From contig CAJTMY010000065.1 in NCBI GenBank assembly GCA_910577355.1, forward strand, positions 1-8,204: a stretch of DNA of 8,204 nucleotides, read 5' to 3'. The notes under the pieces were generated by a model. That model made no database searches, had not been told where the DNA came from, and was given only the letters and a program-made list of their open reading frames with translations. Made by a program: the position numbers and the translations under genes. This DNA comes from an uncultured Muribaculaceae bacterium (GTDB lineage Bacteria > Bacteroidota > Bacteroidia > Bacteroidales > Muribaculaceae). Positions 6,258 through 8,204 of this stretch are shown here, piece by piece (positions within the stretch are counted from its first letter, which is position 1; each line of letters starts with the position of its first letter).

Positions 6258-6289
6258 TTTGCAAAGGTAATAAATTATTTGTAATTTCG
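6258..6289 (+). promoter_or_regulatory. Promoter for the ABC transporter operon
   Basis: TTTG at 6258-6261, a 20-nt spacer, and TAATTTCG at 6282-6289 (one mismatch to TAnnTTTG) form a good Bacteroidota promoter. The ATG at 6294 follows only 4 nt after the -7 element, so transcription probably starts at or within a few bases of the start codon. Confidence 0.6.
6262..6269 (-). promoter_or_regulatory. -7 element for the aminotransferase gene
   Basis: The minus strand reads TACCTTTG, an exact TAnnTTTG match, giving a start near 6256 and a leader of about 9 nt before the ATG at 6247. The -33 position 20 nt upstream reads ACCG, a poor match. It abuts the TTTG -33 element of the divergent ABC operon promoter. 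Confidence 0.5.
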
Positions 6290-6293
6290 CGGT

Positions 6294-6971
6294 ATGACAA
6301 AAAATAAATTGGAGCGAATCGACAGCATCCGTCTTGCCGACGTGGAGCCGCGGATATTTGCTGTGGACAGCGACGAAAGGCGCGAATCGCAGGTGTGGCG
6401 CCGTGAACTTGCATTGGAGCGAGGCGGGCTATATTGCGTGAACGCGGCATCGGGCACCGGCAAGACGTCGCTGTGCTCGTTCATCATGGGTGTACGTACC
6501 GACTATACGGGGCGCATATCATTTGACGGCGACGACATATCCCGTTATACAATAGACAAATGGTGCGAATTACGCCGCTGTCATCTTGCTTATCTGCCGC
6601 AGGAGCTCGATGTGTTCGACGAGCTGAGCGCTTTGGACAACGTTTTGCTCAAAAACAGCCTTACCGACCACCACAGTGAGTCGGAAATACGACAGATGTT
6701 CGAGCGGCTCGAGATAGACAACCGCATCGACACTCCGGCCGGACGCATGTCGGTGGGACAGAAGCAGCGCATGGCACTGATACGAGCTTTGTGCCAGCCT
6801 TTCGATTTCATATTGCTTGACGAGCCTGTGAGCCATCTCGACCAACATAACAATAGCCGTTGCGGCGAGATGGTGGCCGAGGCGGCCGAAGCTCTCGATG
6901 CCGGCGTGATATTCACCTCGGTAGGCGCTCAAATGATAGTAAACAAACCGTTTATCCCTCTTAACCTATGA
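6294..6971 (+). CDS. ABC transporter ATP-binding protein (MacB/LolD-like), divergent motifs
   Basis: A 225-residue nucleotide-binding subunit that should power the permease encoded next to it at the inner membrane. Visible motifs in order: Walker A AASGTGKT (51-58, Lys57 present, first Gly replaced by Ala51), Q-loop LPQ (Gln103), ABC signature MSVGQ (152-156, one Gly replaced by Val154), Walker B FILLDE (172-177, Asp176 and catalytic Glu177), and D-loop SHLD (180-183). At the H-switch position the sequence reads IFTSVG (206-211), so the usual His is replaced by Ser209, and the protein ends only 16 residues later. It could still bind and hydrolyse ATP, perhaps slowly. Its TGA overlaps the permease ATG (6968-6971), implying coupled translation. 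The substrate is unknown. Confidence 0.88.
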   Translation: MTKNKLERIDSIRLADVEPRIFAVDSDERRESQVWRRELALERGGLYCVNAASGTGKTSLCSFIMGVRTDYTGRISFDGDDISRYTIDKWCELRRCHLAYLPQELDVFDELSALDNVLLKNSLTDHHSESEIRQMFERLEIDNRIDTPAGRMSVGQKQRMALIRALCQPFDFILLDEPVSHLDQHNNSRCGEMVAEAAEALDAGVIFTSVGAQMIVNKPFIPLNL

Positions 6972-8194
6972 TACGCAGACTGTTACGGCGCAATATAAGC
7001 ATATGGCAGATAGCGGGCTATGCTATGGCCACCCTCGTGGGTCTCGCAATAGTGATGGCTGCCGTGCAGCTGCATGGCGACATACAGGGGGGCTTAAGCA
7101 GCGAAAGCGACGAAAGCGGCGGAATAGGCCTGATATCCAAGCGCAACATTGTAATATCCAAGCCTGTGACAATGAGTACTACTCTCACAGGCAACAAGCC
7201 CGGATTCTCGACCGACGACATCGCCGACATAGAGAGGCAGAAGTGGTGTGGCGGCGTGGCGGAATTCCGCGCAGCCGACTTCGGCGTGTGGGCTGGCATA
7301 GATATGGGCGGACGCACGATGCAGACGGCACTGTTTTTTGAATCCGTGCCCGACCGTCTGCTCGACATTGACCCCGACAAGTGGACTTTCGACCCGACAT
7401 CGCCGATGATTCCCATTATACTGTCGAAGGATTATCTCACGCTCTACAACTTCGGCTTCGCATCCACGGGCCGCATGCCCATGATAAGCGAGTCGATGCT
7501 CGGAAAGATCCCGCTTACGGTGACTCTTACAGGCAACGGCCGGCGATTGAGCCTGCCGGCACGCATCGTAGGATTCTCGTCGTGGCTCAACACCGTTGCC
7601 GTGCCGGAGCGCTTCATGGACTGGGCGCATGCCGAATTCGGCAGCGGCACCGCTGAGATGCCGTCGCGCCTCATAGTTGAGGTGGCCGACCCCGCCGATC
7701 CGGATGTGGACGGGTATCTTGAGGAGCACGACTACGAGAAGGCCGGCCCCGACGACAATCTCGGCCGCGCATCGTATTTCCTAAACCTGCTCACCGGCAT
7801 AATCAGCGCTGTGGGAGGCGTCATCACCCTGCTGGCATTGGGCATTCTGATGCTGAGTCTGTATCTGCTTGTACAGAAAAACCGCCGCACCATCTCCGGT
7901 CTTCTCCTCCTCGGCTACACGCCACAGCAGGTGGCATGGTGCTACATACGGTTGGTATTGTGGATAAATGCCGCCGTGCTGTTGTTTGCATCCGGCGCAT
8001 TGCTGATAGCCCGCAGCCTGTGGCGCACCGGACTCGCCCGCATCGATATCCCCGTAAGCTCGCCATGGACGGCGCTGCTCACCGGCACAGCCATCATGGC
8101 CGCAGTAAGCGCGGCAAACGCCCTCACCATCCGCCGCCTGGTGCGCAGATGTGAAGATTCCAAATCGAAGTGCAAAACATCGTGTATGGAATAA
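6968..8194 (+). CDS. ABC transporter permease, FtsX/MacB-like
   Basis: A 408-residue inner-membrane protein with the MacB/FtsX layout. TM1 is at about 12-33, then a periplasmic domain of about 240 residues, then TM2 (277-301), TM3 (326-349) and TM4 (364-387), with a short basic cytoplasmic tail. The cytoplasmic loop after TM2, RRTISGLLLLGYTPQQV (306-322), matches the FtsX-family coupling segment (usually of the form R.EIG.L.alGas...i) that contacts the ATPase. Proteins of this family transmit ATP-driven motion to the periplasm (lipoprotein release, efflux, or cell-wall hydrolase control) rather than forming a simple channel. The particular role here cannot be told. It is translationally coupled to the ATPase by ATGA. 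The gene is complete, with a TAA stop 10 nt before the window ends, so more operon genes may follow. Confidence 0.88.
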   Translation: MIRRLLRRNISIWQIAGYAMATLVGLAIVMAAVQLHGDIQGGLSSESDESGGIGLISKRNIVISKPVTMSTTLTGNKPGFSTDDIADIERQKWCGGVAEFRAADFGVWAGIDMGGRTMQTALFFESVPDRLLDIDPDKWTFDPTSPMIPIILSKDYLTLYNFGFASTGRMPMISESMLGKIPLTVTLTGNGRRLSLPARIVGFSSWLNTVAVPERFMDWAHAEFGSGTAEMPSRLIVEVADPADPDVDGYLEEHDYEKAGPDDNLGRASYFLNLLTGIISAVGGVITLLALGILMLSLYLLVQKNRRTISGLLLLGYTPQQVAWCYIRLVLWINAAVLLFASGALLIARSLWRTGLARIDIPVSSPWTALLTGTAIMAAVSAANALTIRRLVRRCEDSKSKCKTSCME

Positions 8195-8204
8195 TATATT
8201 CTCC

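Noticed and set aside
5621..6307. Plus-strand open frame opposite the aminotransferase
   Set aside because: Antisense to a gene with every catalytic residue in place; its composition is typical of a shadow frame.
7094..7729. Minus-strand open frame opposite the permease
   Set aside because: It mirrors the codon bias of the permease and has no start signal or domain.
1..8204. CRISPR array, insertion sequence or phage module
   Set aside because: No regularly spaced long repeats, transposase-like motifs, terminal inverted repeats or phage-type genes were seen.

Overview
The window looks like chromosomal DNA from a gut Bacteroidales species, most plausibly Muribaculaceae-like. That placement is inferred from promoter style and gene families. 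Promoters follow the Bacteroidota pattern (TTTG, about 20 nt, TAnnTTTG). Two genes belong to families typical of Bacteroidota: a DUF5103/type IX secretion 'plug' protein and a DUF3109 cysteine-rich protein. Genes lack obvious Shine-Dalgarno sites, and most of the DNA is GC-rich with one AT-rich stretch. There is no sign of a phage, insertion sequence or CRISPR array.

Layout. A short-chain dehydrogenase/reductase (164-913, +) sits behind a clear promoter at 76-107. It converges on a minus-strand operon across a short gap made of degenerate 9-bp repeats (917-952) that can fold into a hairpin. The operon reads 3480 to 954: uracil-DNA glycosylase (ung), DUF5103 plug-like protein, DUF3109 protein. 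Both of its junctions are ATGA overlaps. Divergent from ung is a tRNA-Arg(CCG) gene (3558-3629) with its own promoter and terminator.

Next to the tRNA 3' end is an AT-rich minus-strand gene (body 3666-4934) of unrecognised function. It is rich in Tyr, Asp and Gly and ends in a tail resembling a type IX secretion sorting signal. A typical signal peptide starting at 4974 lies upstream in a different reading frame, so the gene is frameshifted or the sequence carries a one-base error. A hairpin with a T-run (4999-5039) then separates it from a complete class I aspartate aminotransferase (5054-6247, -). Divergent from this is a two-gene ABC transporter operon: a MacB/LolD-like ATPase with some non-consensus motif residues (6294-6971, +) and an FtsX/MacB-like permease (6968-8194, +), again joined by ATGA. 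Its promoter lies so close to the ATG that the transcript may be leaderless.

How the parts relate. Most genes are housekeeping or envelope functions with no shared pathway. The points of most interest are the plug-like protein and a possible type IX cargo about 1 kb apart, the frame break between signal peptide and body of that cargo, the 9-bp repeat array, and two divergent intergenic regions that share one overlapping promoter layout. I found no convincing new multi-gene system.
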